This document shows, piece by piece, positions 19,579-29,385 of a stretch of DNA of 64,000 nt. The stretch spans positions 16,292 to 80,291 of the forward strand of contig CANHDJ010000010.1 of the NCBI GenBank assembly GCA_947459425.1. Direction: 5' to 3'. Below the pieces are notes generated by a model. The model was not told the origin of the DNA. It was given only the letters and a program-made list of their open reading frames with translations, and searched no databases. Every line of letters starts with the position of its first letter. Position 1 is the stretch's first letter. The DNA comes from Ignavibacteria bacterium. Lineage in GTDB: Bacteria > Bacteroidota > Ignavibacteria > Kapaibacteriales > UBA4661. Position numbers and translations under genes: made by a program.

Positions 19579-19734
19579 CCAGCCGGAAAAAGCATTGTAA
19601 AAATTGCATTAAACCTGTGCGTTTTTGTTCAATTCACCCGCAAGCGTGACGGCAAGCGTGTCGTCTCGGTTGTAGCGGAAGCATCATAATCAGCCGGAAA
19701 AAGCATTGTAAAAATTGCATTAAACCTGTGCGTT
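19513..19734 (+). repeat. rpmA: 111-bp tandem duplication of the rpmA 3' end
   Basis: Unit 1 (19513-19623) covers the last 22 codons of rpmA, its stop and 45 nt of 3' UTR; unit 2 (19624-19734) repeats it with a single C-to-T difference just after the stop codon (19580 versus 19691 region). Near identity points to a recent event. Unit 1 ends inside the left arm of the terminator, so only unit 2 carries the complete arm. Confidence 0.95.
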
Positions 19735-19775
19735 GTTCAGTTGTCCAATAAGACATGAACAACGCACAGTTTTTA
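19726..19775 (+). terminator. Rho-independent terminator of rplU-rpmA
   Basis: A perfect 14-bp stem, CTGTGCGTTGTTCA (19726-19739) with TGAACAACGCACAG (19756-19769), is followed by TTTTT. The left arm belongs to the second unit of the rpmA duplication. Confidence 0.92.
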
Positions 19776-19796
19776 TATGCCTATCGGAATATTTGC

Positions 19797-19861
19797 ATTT
19801 CGCTCAGGGCGAAATTTCGCTGATAGAACGTTTCGCATTTGGATAAATGACATGAAATGCG
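19797..19861 (+). other. Two small hairpins upstream of the LRR gene
   Basis: ATTTCGC/GCGAAAT (19797-19815, 5-nt loop) and CGCATTT/AAATGCG (19834-19861, 14-nt loop) are perfect 7-bp inverted repeats in the space between the rpmA terminator and the LRR gene. They could belong to its leader or be operator-like; I cannot tell. No promoter with both boxes is visible here. Confidence 0.35.
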
Positions 19862-19983
19862 TAAACTGCTCCTTGTTTCTCATTGATTTGGTCTCGTGGT
19901 GATTCCGAAATTCGCACCAAGTCGCATTTCTGAAGTAAACCACGGCAATCATGGCGCTTCATTTCCAACAATTCTGCTTTGTG

Positions 19984-21405
19984 ATGATGAATATTCTTCG
20001 TTCCTTTGCATCTATTTTTCGCCTTCTGCGCCCGTGCCATGTAGCGGCGGCGTGTTTCCTCTGTTTAACGCCATTTTCGGCTTTCGCCCAAGCACCGAAC
20101 CAGCAATTTATTACCATTGGTACACCCCAAGGAATCGTTCTTGATTCTGCCGCACTTGTGAAGCAAAAGACATATTATTCCATCAAAGAAGCCATTAAAG
20201 AGCCGAGTAAGGTCTATAAACTCAATCTGAGTTTTCGCAAATTAAAAGCGTTTCCCGCAGAAATTTCCCAGATGCGCAACTTGCAAGTATTGGATTTGAG
20301 CAATAACGAAATCGCTGCGCTACCGCCACAAATTGGGAATTTTGGAAATCTCCAATATCTCAATTTGAGCAATAATCAACTAACGACGCTGCCGAAGCAA
20401 ATTGGGAATTTGCTTTTGCTCAATGCGCTCTACATTACGCATAACAAATTAAACGCCCTGCCGCCGGAAATCGGCTTGCTTCCACAGTTGCAGCGCCTTG
20501 TTTTGATGGCAAATCAGATTACGGCATTGCCGCCGGAGGTTGGTTTGCTGGCAAATCTGCGCATATTGGACGTGAATAATAATCGTCTCAGTGTTCTGCC
20601 CGCTCAGGTTGGAAAACTTGCGAACCTGACGGCGCTTGCTGCAAATTACAACTATCTAACGGCGCTTCCATCTCTAGGACAATGTACAAAATTGGAGTTG
20701 CTTCAGGTTGTTGGCAATAAAATTACAGCGCTTCCGCAAGATATTATTTCACTGGAAAACCTCAGAATTTTAGACCTTGTTAATAATAAAATCACCGCTT
20801 TGCCGCAGGAAATTGGTGCGCTCAAACGTTTGGAACGCCTTGAGGTTAGCGTAAATCGGCTTTCAAAAATTCCCGCCAGCATTGGCGGATGCGATAGTTT
20901 GCAGCTTTTGGCGCTCGGTTTTAATCAAATTTCAGCGCTTCCGCCGGAAATCAAAAATTTATCGCGCCTTCGGACGCTCATTCTGACGGGCAATCAACTG
21001 ACCGTGCTTGATTCTGCCGCCTGTCAACTCCCGAACTTACAAACACTGGATTTGAGCAGTAATCGCATTAAGCGCCTACCGGATGCCGTTGGGAGTTTAG
21101 CAAGCGTTCAGAACCTCAACCTTAGCGATAATCAAATTGGCGTTGTTCCCGCCGAACTTGGGAATATGATCCATTTGCAAATTTTATCCTTGAGCGGCAA
21201 TCAAATCACCGCTTTGCCTTCCGATATTGGCAAACTTGTTGATTTGCAGACGCTTCTGCTCAATGGGAACAAACTTACCACCCTGCCCGACGAGATAATA
21301 AGCCTCGTCCAGCTCCGCTCTCTCGAAATCTCCTCGAACCCACTTTCTCCAATGGAAAAAGAGCGTCTTGCTGCAAAATTCCCCAATCTTGTCGGTACAG
21401 ATTAA
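19984..21405 (+). CDS. Secreted leucine-rich-repeat protein
   Basis: About 473 residues from the ATG at 19984 (19987 and a GTG at 19981 are close alternatives). A signal peptide (CHVAAACFLCLTPFSAFAQ) is followed by a short unique region and 17 leucine-rich repeats of 23 residues with consensus NLxxLxLSNNQLTALPPEIG. This repeat class is widespread in bacterial, plant Ras-group and animal proteins and mediates protein binding. No kinase, Roc or T9SS domain is attached; the protein ends just after the last repeat. Location is probably periplasm or outer membrane. The flippase gene starts 14 nt downstream, so the two are likely co-transcribed, although no functional link is evident. Confidence 0.85.
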   Translation: MMNILRSFASIFRLLRPCHVAAACFLCLTPFSAFAQAPNQQFITIGTPQGIVLDSAALVKQKTYYSIKEAIKEPSKVYKLNLSFRKLKAFPAEISQMRNLQVLDLSNNEIAALPPQIGNFGNLQYLNLSNNQLTTLPKQIGNLLLLNALYITHNKLNALPPEIGLLPQLQRLVLMANQITALPPEVGLLANLRILDVNNNRLSVLPAQVGKLANLTALAANYNYLTALPSLGQCTKLELLQVVGNKITALPQDIISLENLRILDLVNNKITALPQEIGALKRLERLEVSVNRLSKIPASIGGCDSLQLLALGFNQISALPPEIKNLSRLRTLILTGNQLTVLDSAACQLPNLQTLDLSSNRIKRLPDAVGSLASVQNLNLSDNQIGVVPAELGNMIHLQILSLSGNQITALPSDIGKLVDLQTLLLNGNKLTTLPDEIISLVQLRSLEISSNPLSPMEKERLAAKFPNLVGTD

Positions 21406-21418
21406 GGGGGTATAGGGA

Positions 21419-22720
21419 TTGCTTGTGAATACCCCTCGGTCATCCTTCGCGCAATCCTTCTTTGCATTGCTTTCTGTCCACGCTGGTACGCTGCTTGGCG
21501 GAGCGCTTTTGCCGATTGCGATGACGCGCATTTTGGGTGCAGAAGCGCTTGGGGCCTTTACTGCGGCTGCATCGTTAGGACTCCTTCTTCTTGCTGTTAT
21601 TGATTGGGGGTATGAGACCCGCCTTCCGCTTCTTGTTAGCGCCGAACCCCTCCATGCCGCACGGTATCTCGCTGAGGCGCAATCCACAAAAATACGCCTT
21701 TGGCTGATTGCTGCCGTCCTTCTTATTGCGTACTACGGTCTTCAATCGCTTGTTCTTTCGCCCGCAATTCTCCTGCAATCTCTCCACTCGTCTTTTCTTC
21801 CGCTTCTGTTGTATGCTTTTTGGGCATTAGCACGGGGTATGACCGGTGTGTACACTGCAACATTACGCGGTTTGCAGCATTTTGGCATCATTGCTCGTAT
21901 TGAAAATAGCTTGACGGTGATGGTACATCTATTGGCGGTGGGGGTACTGGTTCTGTACGACGCTTGGGGGCAGGGCTATTTCTCACCAAGCACCATTTTA
22001 TGCGCCATTGTTGTATGCTTGTTGGCGGGGGAAGTTATTAAAAGCCTTCTCTTTATGCGGTTTTTGAAGCAAAACGATATAAAAGCGGGCAATATGGCTG
22101 CCGCCGTTGGGTGGCGCGAAATACCAATGCTCCCCTCGCACCTTGTATTTGTGCTGCTGCAAGCCTTGAGCATCCTGCAATCACGTGCAGGTATTTATAC
22201 GCTTATGGCGCTTGCTACGACTATCGAAGTCGGATATTTTAGCGCCATTGCGCGTATTACCATAGCATTGCGAATTGTTCCCGGAACATTGTTTTTCGTG
22301 CTTGTGCCACATTTTGTGCGTTCTCCCGAACCCAAGTTTCTTAGAAAAGTATTCGTCATTGGACTGGTTGTCGGTGTATTTGGCAGCCTTGGTTTGGCTT
22401 TTCTGGCGGATGATATTATTCTTCTGCTCTATGGCGCAGGGTTTGTCCACCTCGCGCCAGTGCTGAGGATTGCCGCAGGGTTGTTTTTTCTGCAGACGCT
22501 GATGAACATTCTCGAATCGTATATTTTAGCACACAATGAGGAGTTTTTCGTTAGCGGAGCAATGCTGCTCATTCTCTGCGCTTTTGCGCTTGTTTGCGGC
22601 ATTATTCCCGTCAAAACGGCAGAATGGGCAGCAATGGCTTCGCTTGGCTTGGAAGCGGCATTGGTTCTGTGTTACGGCGTAAAGGTTCTGTTGTTGATTG
22701 GCAAAAAAAAACCGCTTTGA
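21419..22720 (+). CDS. Oligosaccharide flippase (MOP superfamily) membrane protein
   Basis: About 431-433 residues with roughly 12-14 hydrophobic helices and no large soluble domain. The opening SFFALLSVHAGTLLGGALLPIAMTRILGAEALGAF matches the start of Wzx-like polysaccharide transporters. There is no ATG: a TTG at 21419 or a GTG at 21425 must be used, both with G-rich sequence (AAGGGGG, AGGG) at plausible distance. The gene follows the LRR gene by 14 nt. Its last codons lie inside the downstream terminator stem. No glycosyltransferases are adjacent, so the cargo is unknown; a MATE-type exporter is a less likely alternative. Confidence 0.8.
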   Translation: MLVNTPRSSFAQSFFALLSVHAGTLLGGALLPIAMTRILGAEALGAFTAAASLGLLLLAVIDWGYETRLPLLVSAEPLHAARYLAEAQSTKIRLWLIAAVLLIAYYGLQSLVLSPAILLQSLHSSFLPLLLYAFWALARGMTGVYTATLRGLQHFGIIARIENSLTVMVHLLAVGVLVLYDAWGQGYFSPSTILCAIVVCLLAGEVIKSLLFMRFLKQNDIKAGNMAAAVGWREIPMLPSHLVFVLLQALSILQSRAGIYTLMALATTIEVGYFSAIARITIALRIVPGTLFFVLVPHFVRSPEPKFLRKVFVIGLVVGVFGSLGLAFLADDIILLLYGAGFVHLAPVLRIAAGLFFLQTLMNILESYILAHNEEFFVSGAMLLILCAFALVCGIIPVKTAEWAAMASLGLEAALVLCYGVKVLLLIGKKKPL

Positions 22721-22747
22721 GGCAACGACCTCAAAGCGGTTTTTTTT
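22702..22747. terminator. Bidirectional terminator between flippase and chemoreceptor
   Basis: ACCGCTTTGAGG (22711-22722) pairs perfectly with CCTCAAAGCGGT (22729-22740) around a 6-nt loop. An A run lies on the left and a T run on the right, so it works on both strands for these convergent genes. The flippase stop codon is part of the left arm. Confidence 0.92.
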
Positions 22748-22757
22748 GCAGTGTACT

Positions 22758-24617
22758 TTATTTTTTCTGCCCAAGCAGGCGCGATTGCCCGCCTGCCAGC
22801 GACCCTTGTGTGGTGGCGTGCATATCATCGCCGAGATAGAACTGCTCAATTGTTCCCAGCATTTCGCCCACTTCTCCATTGAGTTCGCGGGTGTCTTTGG
22901 CAACATTTTGGACGATTTGAAGATTCGTGTTGGTTACTTGCGAGATAGCATCAATGTTGCGGCTGATGTGTTCTGCCGTAACGGATTGCTCTTCGGCGGC
23001 GGCTGCAACTTGATAGACCATGTCGCCCACTTTGCGAATACTTGAAACGATGGTTTCAAGCGCTTTTCCTGCATTTTCCGCAAGGTCAATACCGGAGCGC
23101 ACCTGCTCTGCGCCGGATTGTGCAGCTTCGACGGCGGTGCTGGTATCTTGTTGAATGGTGCGAATGGTTTTGCTGATTTCTTTTGTTGCTTTCTGCGTCC
23201 GTTCGGCGAGTTTGCGTACCTCGTCGGCAACAACTGCAAAACCGCGTCCTGCCTCGCCTGCGCGAGCTGCTTCGATCGCGGCGTTGAGTGCCAAGAGGTT
23301 TGTTTGGTCGGCGATTTCTTCAATCACCTGTACGATTTCGCCAATCTGCGCCGATGATGTGCCGAGTTTGTCAATCATCTGTGTCGTTTCGGTCACAATC
23401 TCCGCAATACGCCTCATGCCTTCGACAGTACCAATAACGGTTTCCTGACCGCTTTTGGCGATTTTAATAGTGTCGTTGGCGAGTTGCGTGGTTTTATTGA
23501 TGTTTTGAGCAGTCTCGTTGATGGTTGCGGTCATTTGCTCAATGGAGGAAACAACCTCATCGGTCTGACGGGCTTGCTGGACGCTGCGTTCTGCCATTTC
23601 GCCAGAAGCATTCGCAATTTGCTCAAAGGAACGTGCCACACGGCTTGATGTAGCGCCGATTTGCGCAATCATTCGACGCAAGCCCAATATCGTCGTATTT
23701 AAGACAGAAATAAGTTTGCCCACGTCGTCTTTGCGATGAACATCCAGTTGGTGGCTCAGATCGTTGTTGTACATTGCTTCCAACACAATCGAAATCCGGC
23801 TCACCTGATTTTTCAAATATTCTTGTTCGTCGCGGGCGTGGTTGGCGGCTTCTTCAATTTTCTCATTCTGCTCGGCGGTTTGTTGGAGCAGCATATAGGT
23901 GTCTTCTTGCGATTGCCGGATGCGCCCGACCATCACATTAAAAGCACGACTGAGTTCACCGACTTCGTTCAAGGATTTATTCTCGACACTTTGCTTTAAG
24001 TCGCCTTCGCTGACCTTTTGTGCTGCGTTTCCTAATCGACGAATTGCAGCGACGACACGGCGCACATAAACAAAAATAACCAACGAACACAACACCGCAC
24101 CACCGATACCGATGATAGACAGCGCACCAACACTGCGTGTAACGCTTTCAGTCATGGTCTTTGTGTTAATGCCCAGCACCACTTCGCCAATTTTTTCTTT
24201 CGTTTTGGACATAATTGGCACAATAGCAACGGCATCGCCGCCGCTTGAAAAGGCGGTTTCGGTATTTTCAATGAGTGGTTTGAGTTCACGGTATTGCGAA
24301 GGGCATTTTTCAAAGCCGCTTGCATAGATGCTGTCTCCGGCTTTTTTCTTGACAATAATAAAGCTAAAATTCGGCAACTGCAAAACCCCTTCGACCGCAT
24401 CGGCGACCGACTGCCGGTTATCAAAATCTAAGCCTGGTACTGCTGACGTAGCCGCAATCAGGGCAATCGCTTTTGTTTCGTCCTCCATTAACGCCGAGCC
24501 GCTTTTGCGCTGTTGAATGGACGAGGTTACGACGTTAAACGCCGTTAAAACTGCAATGGCGAGGGTTGCTACGAGCGCAATCTGCCAGCCGATAGAGGAG
24601 CGTATGAGTTTGACCAT
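22758..24617 (-). CDS. Methyl-accepting chemotaxis protein
   Basis: A 619-residue chemoreceptor. The ATG at 24617 ([18 protein letters not shown]) is chosen because it starts just before the first membrane helix; the frame runs 76 residues further upstream with no resemblance. First helix ~10-30, a small periplasmic sensor of about 130 residues ([27 protein letters not shown]8-like by eye), second helix ~165-185, HAMP ~186-240, then the signalling domain with the conserved hairpin tip [20 protein letters not shown]. It would control a CheA kinase, but no che genes are in the window. Two further chemoreceptors lie at 43 and 55 kb. No CheR-binding pentapeptide is visible at the C-terminus. Confidence 0.93.
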   Translation of the reverse strand: MVKLIRSSIGWQIALVATLAIAVLTAFNVVTSSIQQRKSGSALMEDETKAIALIAATSAVPGLDFDNRQSVADAVEGVLQLPNFSFIIVKKKAGDSIYASGFEKCPSQYRELKPLIENTETAFSSGGDAVAIVPIMSKTKEKIGEVVLGINTKTMTESVTRSVGALSIIGIGGAVLCSLVIFVYVRRVVAAIRRLGNAAQKVSEGDLKQSVENKSLNEVGELSRAFNVMVGRIRQSQEDTYMLLQQTAEQNEKIEEAANHARDEQEYLKNQVSRISIVLEAMYNNDLSHQLDVHRKDDVGKLISVLNTTILGLRRMIAQIGATSSRVARSFEQIANASGEMAERSVQQARQTDEVVSSIEQMTATINETAQNINKTTQLANDTIKIAKSGQETVIGTVEGMRRIAEIVTETTQMIDKLGTSSAQIGEIVQVIEEIADQTNLLALNAAIEAARAGEAGRGFAVVADEVRKLAERTQKATKEISKTIRTIQQDTSTAVEAAQSGAEQVRSGIDLAENAGKALETIVSSIRKVGDMVYQVAAAAEEQSVTAEHISRNIDAISQVTNTNLQIVQNVAKDTRELNGEVGEMLGTIEQFYLGDDMHATTQGSLAGGQSRLLGQKK

Positions 24618-24903
24618 AACGCAAAAGCGAGAAGGGTGAAGTAAATGAAATAAAGGTTGTTTGCTGGTTGATGTTGCGAAATGTCGGCGAAGAATATGAA
24701 GAGAGAAAACATCGCAGGAACAGCACAACAATATGCTGCCCGAAAATACAAAAGACCACTGCTCATAGCAAGTCTTTCCGCACGAAATGTGAAATTTTTC
24801 CCGATTCTCTTTGTGCCTTCGCAAAAGTCGAGGAATGGAACACACAAATTTCGTAGATTTGGGGTTCGCGCCTCACCGATTCTCAATATACAAAATTGAA
24901 GTT

Positions 24904-25626
24904 ATGCTACAAATTGACAAGTACCGCGACGTAGAAGCGCACATACACGCGCTTTTGGAGCAATCCGAAGTTCTTTTCCCTCACGAGCAAGCCTTGATCC
25001 TTGCCGCCGCCGCCGCCGCGTTAAATGAAGCGCATTTGCTCAAAGTCATTCTCTCCGGTGGTCTGTTTTACCAAACTGCCCCAATTGCTTTTTACGAAGC
25101 CATTTTGCAGACATATCTCTTTGCGGGATTTCCTGCTGCCTTGGAAGGGCTTGCCGTTCTGCAAATCGTCTGCAAAGAGCAGCACCTTGATTGGAAACCG
25201 CCTGCGGCAGCCCGCTATGACAGTACACTTTTCGAGAAACGCGGTTTGGAACTGTGCGAACAAATTTATACGACAGCTTACGAGAAAATGCGTCACAATC
25301 TTCATGCCACAAGTCCCGATTTGGCAGAATGGATGATTATCGAAGGCTACGGCAAGACCCTCAGCCGCCCTCAGCTTTCGCCACGAATCCGTGAACTTGT
25401 TGTTGTGGGTGTTCTGGCTGTCCTTGGCTGGAAAACCCAGCTTTATTCACATTTGCGCGGCGCAATGAACGTTGGTGCAACTCCGGTGGAGTGTATTGAC
25501 ACGTTGAATATCCTGTCATTCTTTTGTGAACGCGCTGCCAGCGAATTCCAGCCCATTCTTCGCCGACGTATGGAAACAGCAAAGGGCGTACTCGAAAAAC
25601 TCCTTGACACCACTAGCAGTTTGTGA
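24904..25626 (+). CDS. Carboxymuconolactone decarboxylase family protein
   Basis: A 240-residue protein from the ATG at 24904. The C-terminal half carries the CMD/AhpD-like signature: SPRIRELVVVGVLAVLGWK, then YSHLRGAMNVGATPVECID. The N-terminal half (ALILAAAAAALNEAHLLKVILSGG) resembles a second, degenerate copy, giving a two-domain arrangement. The AhpD peroxidase CxxC motif is absent, so an alkylhydroperoxidase role is unlikely. The real substrate is unknown. The gene is divergent from the chemoreceptor (286-nt gap) and convergent with the next minus-strand gene. Confidence 0.75.
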   Translation: MLQIDKYRDVEAHIHALLEQSEVLFPHEQALILAAAAAALNEAHLLKVILSGGLFYQTAPIAFYEAILQTYLFAGFPAALEGLAVLQIVCKEQHLDWKPPAAARYDSTLFEKRGLELCEQIYTTAYEKMRHNLHATSPDLAEWMIIEGYGKTLSRPQLSPRIRELVVVGVLAVLGWKTQLYSHLRGAMNVGATPVECIDTLNILSFFCERAASEFQPILRRRMETAKGVLEKLLDTTSSL

Positions 25627-25667
25627 ATGAACGCGATGCGATTGAATGTTCCGACCAGTGGTGAGCA

Positions 25668-26096
25668 TTAATCCTTGGTTTGCTCCAGTTGCTCCACGTA
25701 ATGAACAAGCGCCGTTCGGCTTTGCAGCAAGAATGTCGCAAACAGTTCTTCATTGATAAGCAGTCGGAATACCGACGGCATGAGTGTATAAGCGGTATGG
25801 GCAACAGTTTTCATTGCCACGTCGTTTTCTAACATTTCCACTGTCAATGCACCGGATTTTTTCACAATGTTGCGTACAACCAACGGTAAGGCACTCGTGA
25901 ACAAGGCTTGTGCCTTCTCAAGATTGTCGGCAATTGATGTGCGCACGGACTCTTGTGCTTTATCCAGTTCCGCCAAAAGCACGTCAACTTGCGCTTCAGC
26001 AGCACGCTGGGGAGCAGAGGTGAGCATTTGTGCGTAGTCCGTGAGCGAAAAGCGCCGGAGGCGCTGAACAACGGCATTGGTCGTTGTGGTGTCCAT
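25668..26096 (-). CDS. Hypothetical alpha-helical protein
   Basis: I do not recognise the family. From the ATG at 26096 it has 142 residues (MDTTTTNAVVQRLRRFSLTDY...); the frame continues to ATGs at 26228 and 26255, which would add 44 or 53 residues rich in Cys and Arg that look less protein-like. Sequence is predominantly helical with an amphipathic central stretch (VDVLLAELDKAQESVRTSIADNLEKAQALF). No signal peptide, membrane helix or motif is seen. It is convergent with the CMD gene and divergent from prfB, so it is probably a single-gene unit. Confidence 0.6.
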   Translation of the reverse strand: MDTTTTNAVVQRLRRFSLTDYAQMLTSAPQRAAEAQVDVLLAELDKAQESVRTSIADNLEKAQALFTSALPLVVRNIVKKSGALTVEMLENDVAMKTVAHTAYTLMPSVFRLLINEELFATFLLQSRTALVHYVEQLEQTKD

Positions 26097-26326
26097 AAAT
26101 CGTGTGGTGTCGTTGATGAGGTCTAAAAAATCTTTTCTACGCAGAAAACGAGGAAATTCGTAACTTCGCGGCTGTGCTTTTTGAGCGATAAATGCATTGC
26201 AACACGCACTTGCTCTTTCGAGCAACATTTTACGGAATAGTTTGCCGGAAGTCAAGTATCTTCTGTAATCTTTCGTTAAATCAACTACATACGCTTGTTT
26301 GTTTTTATTTCATTTTAGGAAAAATT

Positions 26327-27431
26327 ATGTTTGAACCGCAAAAAACCTTGCTCCAAGACCTCACTGAGCGCACCGAAAACCTACGGAGGTTTCTTTGACG
26401 TTGCTGCCAAAACCGACGAAATGCTCCGCTTAGAAGCGGATTCGCAAGCACCAAATTTTTGGGATGATGCCGATGCCGCACGGAGTATCATGCAGCACGC
26501 CGCCACGTTGAAAGAATGGGTCGAAGGCTGGAAAGCCGCACAGAAAGCCGTCGAAGACAGTGCCACGATGATTCAACTCGCCGAAGAGATGGAGGATTCC
26601 TCAATGGAAGCCGATGTCGTTGGCGAAATCACTCGCGCACAGGAACTTATCAATAATCTTGAGCTAAAAAATATTCTTTCAGGACCAGACGACGCAAGAA
26701 ATGCCATTTTAACGATTAATGCGGGCGCTGGTGGCACTGAAGCACAGGATTGGTCGCAAATGCTGATGCGAATGTATATGCGGTGGGCGGAGCGTCGGGG
26801 CTACGCGATTTATCTTGCCGAAGAGGTCGAGGGCGATGTGGCGGGCATAAAATCGGTCACGCTGGAAATTCAGGGGCAGTTCGCTTACGGCTATCTCAAA
26901 GCAGAAAATGGTGTGCATCGGCTTGTCCGCATTTCTCCTTTTAATGCTCAAGGCAAGCGTCAAACCTCATTTTCATCGGTCTATGTCTATCCCGAAATTG
27001 ATGATACGATTGAAATTACCGTAAATCCTGCTGATGTGGAAATGGATACTTTTCGCTCTGGTGGCAAAGGCGGGCAGAATGTGAACAAGGTCGAAACGGC
27101 GGTGCGTTTGCGCCATATTCCGTCGGGCATCGTGGTTTCTTGTCAACAAGAACGCTCACAATTCCAAAACCGCGAGCGTGCAATGAAGATGCTGAAATCG
27201 CGCCTCTATCAAAAGCAACTCGAAGAACAAGAAGCAGCAAAAGCCGCCATTGAAGGGACAAAAAAGAAAATCGAATGGGGCAGCCAAATCCGTTCCTACG
27301 TCTTTCAACCCTATACGATGGTCAATGACCACCGCACCGAAACAAAGGTAACAGACGTTCACGCTGTTATGGACGGCGATTTGGATGAGCTTATCAAAGC
27401 ATATTTACTGGAGTTCGGGAAGGATAATTGA
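26327..27431 (+). CDS. prfB: Peptide chain release factor 2 with programmed +1 frameshift
   Basis: RF2 recognises UAA and UGA stop codons and triggers peptide release. Translation starts at the ATG at 26327 ([23 protein letters not shown]), meets an in-frame TGA at 26396-26398 and must shift +1 to continue as [15 protein letters not shown] to 27431; the full product is about 367 residues, normal for RF2. The SPF tripeptide ([13 protein letters not shown]), which reads the stop codon, and the catalytic GGQ ([17 protein letters not shown]) are both present. A purely conceptual single-frame start at 26331 should be ignored. An AGGA ribosome site lies upstream of the ATG. Confidence 0.95.
26385..26399 (+). 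promoter_or_regulatory. prfB: prfB autoregulatory frameshift site
   Basis: A Shine-Dalgarno-like GGAGG (26385-26389) stands 3 nt before the slippery CTT TGA C (26393-26399). This is the conserved arrangement in which low RF2 lets the ribosome pause at UGA and slip +1, so RF2 controls its own level. Confidence 0.95.
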
Positions 27432-27442
27432 GAAGCAATTAT

Positions 27443-28540
27443 TTAGGGGGCTTCTTCGTACGCCGCTTCCATCAGTTGGCGAGGTAGAACAAAAGATTCG
27501 CCAATAGTGGTCAACGCGACCGTCATGTCATGGCGAAGCGCAGCAGAATACAAGCGCTCAAGCGGCTCGGAAGGTTCTTCTTCGCTTTGGTCAAATGTGG
27601 AACAGTGCATGGGGATAAAATATTCCGCCCGCATCTCCGATGCCATTTGTAATGCCTGTTCCGGTGTGCAGTGGAGCGTCTCGTAGCCCTGATATGCGCC
27701 GATGGGCATAATTGCTATGTCAATTCCCCTATTGCGCAAGGCAGAAAATTTGTGCGTGTAAGCAGTGTCCCCACCAAAGACGATTTTTTTGCCGCCACCT
27801 TCTATCAAATAGCCGTTGTAGCTGCGCCCGGATATGGAATACCCGTATGCTCTATCGCGCTCCCACGGCAAGCGCCAGCCGTTGTGCAATGTTTCCAAGC
27901 CGCTTATTTTGATATTTTCCAGCCATAATTCCTGTTCCCAATCTATCTCATGAACCGATTTCCATGCTAAATCATCAATAATATCATGGGTGTTCTTTGC
28001 GGTAACGATGTGAATTTCGTTCGGATATTTCGCCGCAAAGCGCCGTAATGTCGGCACGTCGGTATGGTCGAGGTGAGCATGAGAAAGCAAGATAATATCG
28101 GGCTTGGGCAGTGTTTCGAGTGTGCGTGCCGGCTGCGTGTAACGCTCAATACCAATAACCCTACCGCAAATTTCGATGCCAACTCGTTCCGACAATACAG
28201 GGTCGGTCAATATCCATTTGCCAGCCAAACGAATAAGCATCATTGCATGACCAATCCATTCAACGCTGATGCTGTTTGGCGCGTGGGTGAAGGGGGCAAT
28301 CGCGGTGGCTGAAGATGAGGATAAGCAGGAAGAAAAGGGGAGCAGTGATGACGAAGGACTGTGCAGATGCGGGGTGTGGGCTAATCCATGCAAGAGCGAA
28401 TCTTGAAGAGCAGAAGAAGACTTGGTTTGGAGTAGTGGTGTTGGCGGCTTTCGTCGCTTGGGAGGTCTGAGTGCATCTAGTGTTGCCGTCATCGCAGTAC
28501 GAAGAAGCTCTTGTTTGGAAAGGGTCTGTACTTGGAACAT
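27443..28540 (-). CDS. MBL-fold metal-dependent hydrolase (NAPE-PLD/UlaG-like)
   Basis: A 365-residue protein. The metallo-beta-lactamase metal site is visible as LLSHAHLDHTD (HxHxDH) near residue 150, with GGDTAYTHKF and the final IPMHCSTFD supplying further ligands. EWIGHAMMLIRLAGKWILTDPVLS is the typical opening of the UlaG/NAPE-PLD-like branch. About 90 N-terminal residues are Ser/Pro-rich and low complexity, an unusual extension; no signal peptide is obvious. Substrate unknown; a phosphodiesterase or lactonase is likely. It is convergent with prfB, only 11 nt apart. Confidence 0.85.
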   Translation of the reverse strand: MFQVQTLSKQELLRTAMTATLDALRPPKRRKPPTPLLQTKSSSALQDSLLHGLAHTPHLHSPSSSLLPFSSCLSSSSATAIAPFTHAPNSISVEWIGHAMMLIRLAGKWILTDPVLSERVGIEICGRVIGIERYTQPARTLETLPKPDIILLSHAHLDHTDVPTLRRFAAKYPNEIHIVTAKNTHDIIDDLAWKSVHEIDWEQELWLENIKISGLETLHNGWRLPWERDRAYGYSISGRSYNGYLIEGGGKKIVFGGDTAYTHKFSALRNRGIDIAIMPIGAYQGYETLHCTPEQALQMASEMRAEYFIPMHCSTFDQSEEEPSEPLERLYSAALRHDMTVALTTIGESFVLPRQLMEAAYEEAP

Positions 28541-28778
28541 AATGGATTACAGCATTGATAGAACAATCTGGCTGCTTCCCGATAGGGGCGGCAAAACCAC
28601 GTATTTGCCGCAATAATACACGTATCTTCGGCAAAAACACTGTTACCAAAACGCTATATTCCCAATGTTACGAAAAGATTTACAGCGCATATTACGAGCG
28701 CTTTACACGGTTTTTTCGCCGTCTTCATCGTAAGAGCAAGCATTTATGAGGCTTCTCAGGCTTATCCCTTATCCTTTC

Positions 28779-29096
28779 TCATTCCTCTTCAAGTTCTTCC
28801 AATGCTGCCGAGAGTTCGGCGAAAGCGTGGGTGTCGCCTGTTTTTTTTGCTGCCCGTAGCCCGGCATTGTAGATTTCTTGCGCCTCTGCGGTTTGGTCGA
28901 GAGCGCGATAAACTCCTGCAAGCATATAATACGTCGGCACATACTCCGGCTCATCGGTGCGTAGGCGCTCGAACCAGTCTATTGCTTGGGTGTAGTCCTT
29001 GCGGGCATTGTATTCTAGTGCAATCGCGTAGCGCGTGAAGGCATCGTGCGGCTCTTCGCGGTGCAGTTCGAGTAATTGTTCAAGGCGATTGTTCAT
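28779..29096 (-). CDS. Small tetratricopeptide-repeat protein
   Basis: About 105 residues from the ATG at 29096 (MNNRLEQLLELHREEPHDAF); an upstream extension to 29267 is unlikely. The sequence forms two to three TPR helical hairpins (DAFTRYAIALEYNARKDYTQ, then YVPTYYMLAGVYRALDQTAE) and ends in an acidic tail. TPR proteins act as protein-binding scaffolds; the partner is unknown. It is divergent from the NUDIX gene across 289 nt. Confidence 0.8.
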   Translation of the reverse strand: MNNRLEQLLELHREEPHDAFTRYAIALEYNARKDYTQAIDWFERLRTDEPEYVPTYYMLAGVYRALDQTAEAQEIYNAGLRAAKKTGDTHAFAELSAALEELEEE

Positions 29097-29385
29097 AGCG
29101 GCGTGGGAAGAGGAAGGTGATGAAATACGTGGTAAATGCAAACCACAATATTCACCGAGAACACCGACTTTTACAAATTTTTTTGTATTATTCTGTCCCA
29201 TTGTGAGATGCTTTTCTACGGAGATGTGGAAAATCACGCACTTCTGGGGATATTTAGATTTGTGCAAGAATCTTCCTCGTCGTAAATTCCTGTTTGTATG
29301 ATTCGCGCAAAATGCCGCTCAGTTTTTGCTCCAACGATACTTTCTTTCCAACGCCAAAGACCTCGCGCAAACACGGAATAACATT

